A stretch of DNA of 64,000 nt from Cacajao melanocephalus (GCA_963573385.1 CAUYLG010039168.1:124001-188000), one strand, 5' to 3'; positions 1-52,105 are shown, numbered from the stretch's first letter. Notes: generated from the letters alone by a model not told the origin. Translations and numbers: made by a program.

Positions 1-181
1 TAAAGTGAGACAGATGTACATCAGGGACATCACGTTTCTGATTACTAACATGGTAAAGAATCAGGCTCTGCAGGACAGTTTGCTGAGGGCTGTGCAGGTA
101 ATTGAGAAGGGGAAAGCAGTTAAGACCCCTGAAGAGCAAAAGTCGTCCCTCAAAGAGTTGATACCATCTGTCAAAAACTAA
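1..181 (+). CDS. SMCO1: SMCO1 (C3orf43), 3' end of the last coding exon, partial
   Basis: An open frame starts at base 2 (base 1 is the third base of the previous codon) and gives 59 residues before TAA at 179-181. It begins KVRQMYIRDITFLITNMV and ends ELIPSVKN. This matches my memory of the C-terminus of human SMCO1, a protein of about 214 residues with one membrane segment and coiled coils, with only a few substitutions. The molecular function of SMCO1 is poorly known. The frame has a regular amphipathic heptad-like pattern, has no internal stop, and is followed by AT-rich non-coding DNA, as expected for a terminal exon. The start and upstream exons lie outside the window. Its position directly upstream of RNF168 in the same orientation matches the human 3q29 order and supports the call. 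Confidence 0.88.
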   Translation, partial: KVRQMYIRDITFLITNMVKNQALQDSLLRAVQVIEKGKAVKTPEEQKSSLKELIPSVKN

Positions 182-3019
<2,838 letters not shown>

Positions 3020-3065
3020 GAAATTCCAAGCTAAGGGATTGATACTGCCGACAACTGGATGATAG

Positions 3066-3362
<297 letters not shown>

Positions 3363-3584
3363 TAATAACAGGCTTCTGAATCCACACTGAAATAAAAGCT
3401 CCCAAAGATTTCTACCAAGGACCCATGTCTCTTTGTTTTTCTCAACCTGGAAACCACTCCTCTAACCCAACTGAATGCTCTCAGCAATCTCAAAAGAACT
3501 TAAAGGCTGTTTTCATGCCCAGTGATTTTCTTTTCTCTTTCTTCATACTGATTTAATATTCCCTCAAAAAAACGCAGTTCTGGA

Positions 3585-3681
3585 GCCGGGTGCAGTGTTG
3601 CAAGCCTCTAGACCCAGCTATTCCAGAGGCTGAGGTGAAAGACTCCCTCAGCTTGGACAAAATAGTAAGACCCTACTTCTT
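3585..3681 (+). mobile_element. Alu-related fragment
   Basis: Short, diverged monomer starting GAGCCGGGTGCAGTGTTGC and ending at 'agtaagaccctact'. The middle is missing. Confidence 0.6.
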
Positions 3682-3683
3682 TT

Positions 3684-3699
3684 ATTTATTTATTTTTAT

Positions 3700-3706
<7 letters not shown>
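3684..3706. repeat. (TTTA)n low-complexity tract
   Basis: TTTA units form the start of the A-tail (antisense) of the next Alu. Confidence 0.7.
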
Positions 3707-3997
<291 letters not shown>

Positions 3998-4014
3998 TTT
4001 TTTTTTTTTTTTCT

Positions 4015-4049
4015 TACACTTGATCTTAGGCAAAAGGCAGAGAAGCCAT
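4015..4049 (-). pseudogene. RNU2 pseudogene fragment: U2 snRNA 5'-end fragment, polyadenylated retrocopy
   Basis: On the complement, 35 nt align to nucleotides 1-35 of U2 snRNA as I remember it, with three mismatches. The invariant stretch CTAAGATCAAGTGTA is intact. The match stops at the edge of the branch-point-pairing GUAGUA and is followed by AGA and then about 14 As (4000-4013). This looks like an L1-mobilised, 3'-truncated snRNA copy. It is too short to be a functional snRNA gene. Confidence 0.8.
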
Positions 4050-4051
4050 GG

Positions 4052-4096
4052 CCTTTTTTTTTTTTTTTTAAAGGAGTCTCACCTTTTTTTTTTTTT
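4052..4096 (-). repeat. Serial oligo(A)/(T) tracts around the U2 fragment
   Basis: Two further T runs (about 4053-4069 and 4085-4096) enclose 'aaaggagtctcacc', itself a scrap of Alu 3' end. Together with the U2 tail this gives three consecutive A-tails on the complement. Confidence 0.7.
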
Positions 4097-4187
4097 GAGA
4101 TGAGTCTCACTCTATCCCCCAGGCTGGAGTGCAGCAGGGCAATCTTGGCTTACTGCTGCTACCTCTGCCTCCTGGGTTCAAATGATG
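4097..4187 (-). mobile_element. Alu fragment, 5'-truncated
   Basis: Only the 3' end of the right arm is present (complement), cut off at 'gggttcaaatgatg'. Confidence 0.8.
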
Positions 4188-4192
4188 TGAGA

Positions 4193-4272
4193 CCCCAATT
4201 CTAAAACAAAAGGAAAAAAAACCTCAGGCCCCAGCACCCCAACTCTAAAACAAAAAATAAAAACCTTAGGCC
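4193..4272 (+). repeat. Two tandem ~38-bp units
   Basis: Units at 4193-4230 and 4237-4272 both read 'ccccaa-tctaaaacaaaa' and then 'aaaacct-aggcc'. They differ at about five positions. Confidence 0.75.
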
Positions 4273-4608
4273 AGGGTCTTAAGTACCAGGGATCACATTC
4301 CTTACGTATTTCCCCTCATTTTCATGGCCAAATTCTGCTTTTTTCTTAGAACTCAATCTGTAGAATCAGTTGTCAATTCAAAAGGTTAATGCCAAGACAT
4401 AAAAACTTACTTCAACATGCATGAAATGTGAAATTCGATTCTTGTTAACCTCCCTTGTACCTTTGTAGAATTTTGATTGTTGAAGCTTAATAAACTATAT
4501 ATTATATAAATAATGCCCATGAATAACAGCTAAGCTCTAGGACCGAGGCAGCTTTGACGTTTGTTGTTCAAGCCAAAGGGCCTGAGACCCTTAGAAGGGA
4601 AGGCAATT
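4273..4608. other. Unique stretch, nothing recognised
   Basis: No Alu, L1 or coding signal. An AATAAA lies near 4487 (gcttaataaactat) without an upstream gene to use it. Confidence 0.4.
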
Positions 4609-4893
4609 CTTTTTTTTTTTCGAGACCGAGTCTCGCTCTGTCGCCCAGGCTACAGTGCAATGGCGCGATCTTGGTTCACTGCAACTTCCATACAAGCGAT
4701 TCTCCTGCCTTAGCCTCTTGAGTAGCTGGGACTACTGGCGCAAGCCACCACGCCCAGCTAATCTTTGTATTTTTAGTAGAGACGGTGTTTCACGATGTTG
4801 GCCAGGATGGTCTGGATTTCCTGACCTCCTAATCCGCCCGCCTTGGCTTCTCAAAGTGCTGAGATTACAAGCGCACCACCGCACCCAGCCGCA
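4609..4893 (-). mobile_element. Alu, CpG-rich
   Basis: Retains many CpGs (cgagaccgagtctcgctctgtcgccc), so it is comparatively young. Confidence 0.95.
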
Positions 4894-5128
4894 AAGGCAA
4901 TTCTAAAATAACCTACTCTGCGCCGCAGACTTCAAGTGGCTGGGCCATACAGAAGAAGTGTAAGTGTCTCTTAAATATTCCCAGGTTTGTGAATTCTCTG
5001 ACCACAATATTTCTTAGAGATGCTTCTTTAAGAATTTTGGAAAGAGACCTAAGGGGCTTCGTTACAAATCAATAGAAGCAAAAAGGTACTCACAAGGGTA
5101 CTGAGGGAAGAATTAGAAAAATTGGCTA

Positions 5129-5372
5129 TTTTTTTTTTTTAAGACGGAGTCTCGCTCTTGTCGCCCAAGCTGGAGTGCAGTGGCGTGATCTCGGCTCGCT
5201 GCAACCTTTGCCTCCCGGGGTTCAAGCGATTCTTGTCCCTCAGCCTCCCAAGTAGCTGGAACTACAGGCGCATACCACCACGCCCGGCTAATTTTTTTAT
5301 TTTTAGTAGAGACTGGGTTTAGTCATGTTGGTCAGGCTGGTCTCGAACCCCTGACCTCAGGTGATGCACCTT
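5129..5372 (-). mobile_element. Alu, truncated at its 5' end
   Basis: Starts in T(11) and is complete through the right arm and most of the left arm. It stops at 'ggtgatgcaccttg' immediately upstream of the RNF168 CpG-rich promoter. Confidence 0.93.
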
Positions 5373-5459
5373 GTTTGGCTGTTGAATTTGGTTTGAAGTT
5401 TCCCGTTTTCTACCCAGAAACCAAGAAACCATGGGTGTCTGAAGCCTTTGGGAGCAGAA

Positions 5460-5930
5460 ATCTCAAGGAAGGGTCGGGCTCCACCCGCGCTGCGCTAGGA
5501 GGAGCTGCCAAGCTAAGGCGGGAGCTTCTCCGGGCAGGGAGGACGGGAGGGGCGGGCGGCGCGCAGACCCCGGAAGTCCCGCCCAGGGAGCGGGAGCGTC
5601 TGCCCTCGGGCATTTCTCTGAGTGCAAATCGCTATTTTGGCGGGCGGTTGTGACGTCACGAACTCATGTCCGGTGGCTCCTGCTCTACTGCAGCGAATAG
5701 GGTTTTTGGCTGAGTAAGAGGGACAGGGGCGTGGAGCTCTGGGAAAGTGCGCAAGGCACCCGAAAGCTGAACGCTGGAGTCACTCGTTGCCCTCGCAGCT
5801 GCAGTAAAGCGGAAATCCTTCTGCAGCTGGAGCTGGGGGTCCTTCCTGGAGCCCCGTCCTGGGGCCAGGCGGCCCCGAGCTGAGCGGAGCATCCTCACCG
5901 GGGGAGGGGGGGAGGGGACTTGGCGCGTTC
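5460..5930 (+). promoter_or_regulatory. RNF168: RNF168 CpG-island promoter
   Basis: The only long GC- and CpG-rich stretch in the window, placed 350-800 bp upstream of the RNF168 start codon. It holds GC boxes (gggaggggcgggcgg near 5546), an ETS-type CCGGAAGT at 5570-5577, an E2F-type TTTTGGCGGG at 5635-5644 and a perfect CRE/ATF palindrome TGACGTCA at 5651-5658. No TATA box is evident, as usual for housekeeping-type promoters with dispersed initiation. The transcription start is inferred to lie around 5660-5720 but is not shown by the sequence. Factor names rest on consensus motifs only. Confidence 0.8.
5635..5658 (+). promoter_or_regulatory. E2F-like site next to CRE palindrome
   Basis: TTTTGGCGGG is followed six bases later by TGACGTCA, close to the likely start of transcription. 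This pairing is common in cell-cycle-linked DNA-repair promoters. Occupancy is inferred. Confidence 0.55.
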
Positions 5931-6262
5931 CACTCGCTGCACCGGGAGCTGCAGCCAGCGGTGTTCAGGCCTCGGAGCAGCCAGGCTCGTCTGAAGAAAA
6001 CTTGCATTTATTTGCTCGCCGGACGTTTGCTTTAAAAATGGACAAAGACGCAGCCCTCCGGGGTATTCCTGTTTGCCGGACCCAGAGAGCGCCTTTTTTG
6101 CTTCAAGACGTGTTTGATGTTCCTGTTCTCCGCATTCTGATACGCTGTTGGGCATAATATTGGAACACAAAACTGTGCATTTGCTCTCTCTGTGGTTGGC
6201 CGAAAATAGGATTCTTTTTCTTGCAGGTGTCGTTGTTTAATAGACTTGATTAACATACGAAA
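5690..6262 (+). other. RNF168: RNF168 5' leader (start approximate)
   Basis: Non-coding leader up to the start codon at 6263. It contains an upstream ORF at 6038-6157 and a good splice-acceptor sequence ending at 6226 (attctttttcttgcag). Some transcripts may therefore splice an upstream non-coding exon to 6227 and drop the uORF. One weak donor candidate is CTGA|GTAAGA at about 5714. Confidence 0.5.
6038..6157 (+). CDS. Upstream ORF in the RNF168 leader, 39 codons
   Basis: ATG at 6038 has A at -3 and G at +4, a strong initiation context, and reads to TAA at 6155-6157. The peptide starts MDKDAALRGIPVC. It ends 105 bases before the RNF168 ATG, so it could attenuate or regulate RNF168 translation by reinitiation. 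No similarity to a known protein is recognised, and the peptide itself is probably not the functional product. It matters only if the unspliced leader is used. Confidence 0.45.
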   Translation: MDKDAALRGIPVCRTQRAPFLLQDVFDVPVLRILIRCWA

Positions 6263-42785
<36,523 letters not shown>

Positions 42786-43200
42786 TGCATACCTTTAAAG
42801 GGAGTGCTTTGTAATCTAGTAAAGCTGGATTGTGAAGCTCTTTTCTATCATAGAATCTTTATACATGTGTCATTCATGCTGCTCTCTAGGCACACTCATT
42901 GTTCTTAATTAAAGGTCTGTGTGGTTGTAAAGACGATATCTTACGCCTTGGCCAACTCCAAGAAATCTTCAAGTGCCATTCTTTTTCCCAAAATGCATGT
43001 TTTTTGGCCTTTGCTCACCTTTTTGTCATGACTGGTAATCAAAGCAAGATTATACTATTCTAAGTAATTAAGGAACCCATGCAGAGTTTAAAATCCACAT
43101 TTTCTTGGCTATTGTCCCACGTTTACAGAGTACTCAAAATATATTTTCCTAAAGTAATCTAATTTCCATCTCCAATTTAATTAAATTTTTAACATTGTAG

Positions 43201-43532
<332 letters not shown>

Positions 43533-44776
43533 TAAATCAGAATATCAGGGTTTTCTAGGAAATTGAGAATTTGTTGCCAGAAAGGAAACTAGACTATGCA
43601 AAAGGAGTTAAGAGCTGGGATGAGGCTGGATGGGGTGACTGACGGTCTGGGATCATTGCAGCTGAAAGGGTGGTCAGAAACTGGTCCACGGTGAAGCAGC
43701 AGGTGCAGTTTGGCAGAGCATCCTCCTCCCTTGTCCTTCCTTTGTGAAACAACACAGGAGACATTTAGGTTTCGTAGCTTTTCGCACCATACTATCAGGT
43801 GTCAAAATAAAAATTGGTTACTAAATTGTGTGAATTTTTGGAAACCTGCATTTCTGTTCATCTGCTATTCCAGAAAAAAATGAGATTATAGGAGAGTTAT
43901 ATCACAGTATCTTATGTTGTGGAATCTGAAACATTATCATGGATTTTCTTATATTATCATTTGTTTCGATGCTGCTCTTATTTGAATTTATGAACAGAAA
44001 TAGAAAATAAGATGATTGGGTTTTGTCCTTTCTGACTCCTGAAAGTTAAATCAGAAGACACTGATTTCACTTTGTGAAATTTAGCTCAGAGACGATTGGT
44101 CTTTTGTTTCATTAATTAGTAACGAACAGGTAGCTTTGACAGCATTTCTGCTGATACCTAGTCATCTATTCTTTTAATGGGAAAATATGATAAAATGTCC
44201 TAGAACTAATTCTAGCTTAAATTTGCCAGTATTTTTGTAGGTTATTAAGACTTTTTCCTCCAAGTTTTGTAATAGAAATTTTGTTAATCTTTGCATACTT
44301 GATGGCATCTGTATCAGTTTTGATTGGGTAATTATAAATTCTATGCTAATTTAAAACTTAATTTGCCTCTTAAGGTGATTGTTCTCTGAGTAATGATTGT
44401 AGTCAAATGAAGTATAGTTTGCAACTATACTGTCACATTGGTCGTTAAGTAAAAATAAATTAACCAAATGTGTCTAAACAGACCAAGATCAGTTTTCTCA
44501 TCAGGTCAGTATTTCTCTAAGAGCAGTTTCACTTCATGTTTTAGGGTGGACATTCTTGGAACTCCTCAAATTAAAAGTTATTTAATCTGCCTGGAATAGT
44601 CTGTGACCCAAAAAGAATGGAAAAACAATAGCCTATGGTGTGGTATATTGAGGATTTATATATTCAGCTACTTGTCTGTGAAGAAGTCTTCCTGACTAAA
44701 ATTGGTTTCAAGGTAAACTAATTTCTTTATTAGTATTTCTGCTCTTCTTACCATGTATGCCTTTTTGTTAGAAACT

Positions 44777-44782
44777 AATAAA
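44777..44782 (+). terminator. RNF168: Candidate poly(A) signal AATAAA
   Basis: Followed within 50 bases by 'ctactttttcctctcatttttgtgg', a suitable downstream element. Confidence 0.55.
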
Positions 44783-44896
44783 AGTATTAGTCATTGGAAT
44801 GTACTGCTACTTTTTCCTCTCATTTTTGTGGAAGGGATATGAAAACGTTTAATTTCTCAGGGAGTACTAAGGCTGTGCAGAGGCTGGAATCTGAAA

Positions 44897-44902
44897 AATA
44901 AA
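44897..44902 (+). terminator. RNF168: Alternative poly(A) signal AATAAA
   Basis: Followed by 'ttatgtgtattttacc'. Confidence 0.4.
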
Positions 44903-44920
44903 ATATTAAAAATAATGGAC

Positions 44921-45123
44921 TATTATGTGTATTTTACCACAACTTAAAAGTATGTAAAAATCGGCTATGTAAAAACTAAACATTCTGCCTAACAAAAACT
45001 ACCATCAAGGGAAATTGGAAGTTGTGGCAAACTTGGAAGGAAATAGTTGCAACTCATCACAAAGAGCTAATTTCCTTTATGTAAAGTATCCGCCAGTTCT
45101 TTAAGAAAAAGACCAATAACTCA
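44921..45123. other. Start of intergenic DNA
   Basis: AT-rich. Resembles a weak L1-like segment ('gaaattggaagttgtggcaa'). Confidence 0.35.
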
Positions 45124-45421
45124 GCTGGGCATGATGGCTGACGCCTGTAATCTCAGCACTCCGGGAGGCCAAGGCGGGTGGATCGCCTGAGGTCAGGAGT
45201 TTGAAACCAGCCTGGCCAGCATGTTGAAACCCTGTCTCTACTAAAAATACAAAAATTAGCTGGACACGGTGGTGTGGTGTGCCTGTAATCCCAGCTACTT
45301 GGGGGGCAGAGGCACAAGAATCGCTTAACCCGGGAGGCTAAGGTTGCAGTAAGCTGAGATTGCGCCACTGCACTCCAGCCTCAGCAACAGAGTGAGACTC
45401 GATCTCAAAAGAAAAAAAAAC
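45124..45421 (+). mobile_element. Alu
   Basis: 'agctgggcatgatggctgac' to 'ctcaaaagaaaaaaaaa'. Confidence 0.94.
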
Positions 45422-45429
45422 GTAAAGAG

Positions 45430-46081
<652 letters not shown>

Positions 46082-46350
46082 AGGCTGGGTGAGGTGGCTC
46101 ATGCCTTTAATACCAACACTTTGGAAGGCTGAGGCAGGAGGATCACTTGAGCACAGGAGTTAAAAGACCAACCTGGGCAACACAATGAGAATCCATCTCT
46201 ACAAAAAAATTTAAAAATTAGCCAGGTGTGGTACACACCTGTAGTTCCAGCTACTTGGAGGGCTGAGGTGGGAAGATCGCTTGAGCCTGGGGGTTTGAAA
46301 ACAGCTTGGGTAACATAGTGAGATCTTGTCTCTACAGAAAAAAAAAAGGA
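46082..46350 (+). mobile_element. Alu, old, right end missing
   Basis: Stops at 'tagtgagatcttgtctctac' and goes into A(11). Confidence 0.9.
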
Positions 46351-46373
46351 AATGGAACTGCAGGATCAGTAAC

Positions 46374-46685
46374 TTTTTTTTTTTTGAGAGAGAGACACAG
46401 TTTTACTCTGTTCCCCAGGCTGGAGTGCAGTGGCACAATCAGCTCACTGCAACCTCCAACTCCTGGACTCTAGCAGTTCTTCTGCCTCAGCCTCCCAAGT
46501 AGAAGGATCGCTGGGACTACAGGAACATGCCACAACACCCTGCTAATTAAACAAAAAATTGTTTTGGTAGAGATGGGGATCTCACTGTTGCCCAGGGTGG
46601 TCTTGAGCTCCTGGCTATAAGCAATCCTCCTACCTTGTTCTCCCAAAGCATTGGGATTATAAGTGTGAGCCACAATGCCTGGCAG
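46374..46685 (-). mobile_element. Alu, old
   Basis: 'gagagagagacacagttttac' to 'cacaatgcctggcagg'. Contains an extra 'agtagaaggatcgctgggac' junction. Confidence 0.9.
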
Positions 46686-46831
46686 GACCACTAACTTTTA
46701 CCTGAGTTTGAGAATCAAAACAGACTGTCGTGCAGGAGGAAAAAAAGAAAATAACTTTCTTTTTAACTTGATCTCTGCTTGTGTGACCTTGCGGGAGTTA
46801 GCTTTCATTACCTCACTTTTAAATTTGTAAT

Positions 46832-47585
<754 letters not shown>

Positions 47586-47705
47586 AGGTGGGGTAGCTCG
47601 CGCCTGTAATCCCAACACTTTGGGAGGCTGAGGTGGGAGGATTGCCTGAGCCCATGAGTTCGAGACCAGCTTGGGCAACATGGCGAAACCACATCTCTAC
47701 TATAT
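47586..47705 (+). mobile_element. Alu left arm
   Basis: 'gcaggtggggtagctcgcgc' to 'accacatctctacta'. Confidence 0.85.
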
Positions 47706-48091
47706 TTAAAATTTGTATTTATTTTTTTAAAGACAGGAACCATCTGGAAGGACAAACAAGAAAAATAAAAAAGCCAGAGTGTGGAGCCTGTATTGTATCT
47801 TTACCCATTTCTTCTTCCTGTGTAAAGATCATAATAAACAATCATAACTTTAAATGTCGAGTCTGATTTTTTTTTCTAGAATATTTTGCCTGGTTTTGGC
47901 GAGATTTGTAACATGGACGCTGAGTTCACGTGGGTTGGGGGCGATGTCCAGTCCTTACCTTGCTGTTGTCCGCTTGGCTTTTGCGGTGTCAGGCTGCTAC
48001 AATTAGGCTGCATCCCTAAAGCTTCAGTTCAGAAGCTCTCTCTCAGGTGGGGATTATAAATTGACTCTGCCTGTCCATACTGCCTTTTTCC
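47706..48091. other. Intergenic stretch, no gene seen
   Basis: Unique-looking. 'gatcataataaacaatcata' has an AATAAA without an upstream gene. Confidence 0.4.
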
Positions 48092-48533
<442 letters not shown>

Positions 48534-49074
48534 GGAGCCTGGAGTTCTGATGGGAGAGTAAGAGTATATTCCAGCTCCAGCAGATAGACGGACACAGATC
48601 ACCTTTTCTCCGTTTTTGTTCTCTCCAGGTCCCTGGCAGATTGGAAGGTGCCTGCCCACATGGAAAGTGGGTCTTCCCCACCTAGTCCACTTAGATTCTC
48701 ACGCTGATTACCTCTGGAAACACCTCCACAAATACACCCCAAAATAATGCTTCCTGAGGTTTCTAGGTATTCCTTAACTCAGTCAAGTTGACACCTAAAT
48801 TAATTCATCACACTATTAAATATACACTATAGGCAATACATCTATAAAAGGGAGGACACAAAGGGGAAATAAGACCCCATCTCCCCGGAACTCCATGCCA
48901 TCAACTCTGAATCGGCCAAAGTCCTTAACGTTTGACTTTATGTACAGAAATATGAGCTTCCTTATATATCTTCAGTGTTTACAGGACACTGAAGATACAT
49001 AAATTTATATTATCAGAACCCCTTTTCAAATAGCCTTCCAAACTTTACTAACACAGACTCATCAATCATGGGCC
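48534..49074. other. Old interspersed repeat, unresolved
   Basis: 'aaagtgggtcttccccaccta' and 'cagtcaagttgacacctaaa' recur widely in primate DNA as I recall. Family not assigned. No gene. Confidence 0.45.
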
Positions 49075-50160
<1,086 letters not shown>

Positions 50161-50164
50161 GGAA

Positions 50165-50540
50165 TAAAGAGTCTGAATCCATTTTTGATGTTTTACTATG
50201 ACAGCTTTCAAGCCCCGTAGCTCCCCTTTCTCATTTCCCCACATCTGGACGTGCCTACAGGAAGGCCAAGGTGCTCCCTTCCTTGGCACAGGTGGGAAGT
50301 TCAAACCACACAAGCGCCAGCCTGTGGGAGAGGGACCCTTCATCCTGGACCCACCTGCCCTCTGCCCAGCCACTATAAAAACCAGAGCCTCTTGCCCCTT
50401 CTTTTGCTTGAGCGTGGGCCCTGCTGTCCCTGGAAAGCCTCACTACGTGAGTGATAGATCTCTTCAAAGCCTCCTGATGAGTGTGTGGTGTCATCAGTCT
50501 GGAGCTCCGAATCAGTGTTTGGTGGTTTGAAGGGCTGATA
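50165..50540 (+). mobile_element. LTR-like insertion in L1M
   Basis: Interrupts the L1M phrase series. Has a TATA-like 'cactataaaaaccagagcc' at about 50371 in a GC-richer setting. Boundaries and family uncertain. Non-coding. Confidence 0.5.
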
Positions 50541-50880
50541 ATTCGCATCAACAATGCAGCAACAAAGGAAACCCCAAATTGGAAACTACTCAAACGCCAA
50601 GGCAATAGATGAGGATACAAATACATTTTTGCATATTTTCCCAATGGAGCCTTTGAAGCAATGAGAATGAATGAACTATAACTGCACGTAATATCGCAAA
50701 CATAATGTTGAATAAAAGAAACCAAACACAAAAGACTATATTCTATACGACAGGTTAGCATTTTTAGAAGCTAACCTGTCATGTTAGAAGTCAGGAGAGT
50801 TACTACTATTCTTAGGGGGGTAGGTTTCTGGAAAGGGGCACAAAGTGAGAACTTTTCTGTATGTCAGGCTTTATTTGAAA
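50541..50880 (+). mobile_element. L1M 3' continuation
   Basis: 'aaattggaaactactcaaac', 'gcaatgagaatgaatgaact', 'catgttagaagtcaggagag'. Contains the 11-bp hairpin at 50749-50780. Confidence 0.8.
50749..50780. repeat. 11-bp perfect inverted repeat
   Basis: GACAGGTTAGC, 10-nt loop, GCTAACCTGTC. Confidence 0.9.
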
Positions 50881-50984
50881 AGATAAAAATAAATCTAGGT
50901 GAGATGGGAGAGGCAGGAGAGGATGATCGAATGGACGATCCAGCTCTCGAGTCAAGTTCTGCCCTGCTGGGCTGCGGTATTTAG

Positions 50985-51085
50985 AATGTGAACCAGCCCC
51001 ACCCAGTGGGCAAATGTAGAAGTGCATGTAAGCCTTCTTTACATGCACTTCTACATTTGTCCACTGGGTGGGGCTGGTTCACATT
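50985..51085. repeat. Large hairpin: 47-bp arms, 7-nt loop, one mismatch
   Basis: Left arm 50985-51031, loop GCCTTCT 51032-51038, right arm 51039-51085. The arms begin AATGTGAACCAGCCCC and end CACATT. The only mismatch is GGGC against the complement of GTCC. Not part of any repeat I recognise. Confidence 0.95.
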
Positions 51086-51384
51086 ACTTGCATGTGATAG
51101 CAAGATGACTGGTCTCTCTTGGGAGCCTCAGATAGTGGCAGCTAATTTGGGGTGTGGGGTGCAGATCCTGGGCTCAGAAATGAAATAGAGTATCCAAGAA
51201 GAATCTGAGGTCAGCCTTTCTGTCCTGCTACAGAGAGCTGGGTTCCACCAGGCTGAGAGACACATATGAGTTCTCTAGTGGGAAGGACAGGAAGCAGAGA
51301 GAAAGGTGGACCCTATCTCAGCTGAGGGTCCGCTATCCTCAGGCATTGTATGCCTCACCAGGAAGTCCAGCTGAGTTAGGAAAT
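51086..51384. other. Intergenic stretch, no gene seen
   Basis: Unique-looking, moderate GC. Confidence 0.35.
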
Positions 51385-51545
51385 CACCTTTACTCAGGTG
51401 CTAAATGCTAATCTCATAAGGTAGGTAGTAATCCCCATTTTTCAGGTGAGAGAACCGAGACCTGGGCAATTTGGCTTGTAAGTGGCAAAACTTAAGGTTT
51501 GAACTCCAGTCCATCTGGCTCTAAAACCATTGCTAAATTATGATA
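51385..51545 (+). mobile_element. MIR
   Basis: 'tctcataaggtaggtagtaa', 'cccatttttcaggtgagaga' and 'aactccagtccatctggctc' follow the MIR core in order. Confidence 0.75.
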
Positions 51546-51645
51546 CTCTATGGAGAGTGTCTTAACCTTTTTTGTGCCGTGGCCCTCCCCCACATCCCCA
51601 ACAGTCTGGTAAAGCCTGTGGAGCCCCTCTCAGAATCATCTTTTA

Positions 51646-51998
51646 GGCCGGGCGAGGTGGCTCATGCCTGTAATTCCAGCACAGGATTACGGGGAGGGCG
51701 AGGTAGGTGGATCACAAGGTCAGGAAATCAAGACCATCCTGATTAACATGGTGAAACCCCATCTCTATTAAAAATACAAAAATTACTCTCTTAAAAATCC
51801 AAAAAATTGCCTTGGGAAATAACATTAAATGTGTGCTTTTACTGATAATATTCCGTAGCTGGGACTACTGGAGAGGCTGAGGCAGGAGAATCGCTTGAAT
51901 CCAGGAGGTGGAGGTTGCAGCGAGACAAGATTTTGCCACTGAATTCCAGCCTGAGTGACAGAGCGAAACTCCATCTCAAACAAAACAAAACAAAAACA
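51646..51998 (+). mobile_element. Alu with foreign 48-bp insert
   Basis: Starts GGCCGGGCGAGGTGGCTC. The start of the right arm is missing and replaced by about 70 bases, of which 51807-51854 is a copy of 53189-53236. Confidence 0.92.
51807..51854 (+). repeat. 48-bp copied segment (recipient)
   Basis: 46 of 48 identical to 53189-53236, starting ttgccttgggaaataac. Confidence 0.93.
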
Positions 51999-52105
51999 TG
52001 TTTTAAAATGCATAAAATAAAATACATATGATTATCAATTCTGAAGTTTCTAAGAATATCAATCTTATAGAAATAGTTACCAAGTTTGTAAAAAAATTAT
52101 AGTAT

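Larger units (their letters stand above)
51555..52105. mobile_element. Old dispersed repeat, split by an Alu
   Basis: 'tcttaaccttttttgtgccgtgg', 'aaagcctgtggagcccctct', then after the Alu 'gcataaaataaaatacatat'. A common mammalian element that I do not name. Confidence 0.5.

Noticed and set aside
50255..50761. 168-codon antisense frame
   Set aside because: It spans the junction of an LTR-like insert and L1M 3' sequence, so it is a by-product of repeats.
50985..51085. Calling the large hairpin a microRNA gene
   Set aside because: The loop is only seven bases and the stem too long and perfect for a typical pre-miRNA. No expression evidence. Kept as a structural finding.
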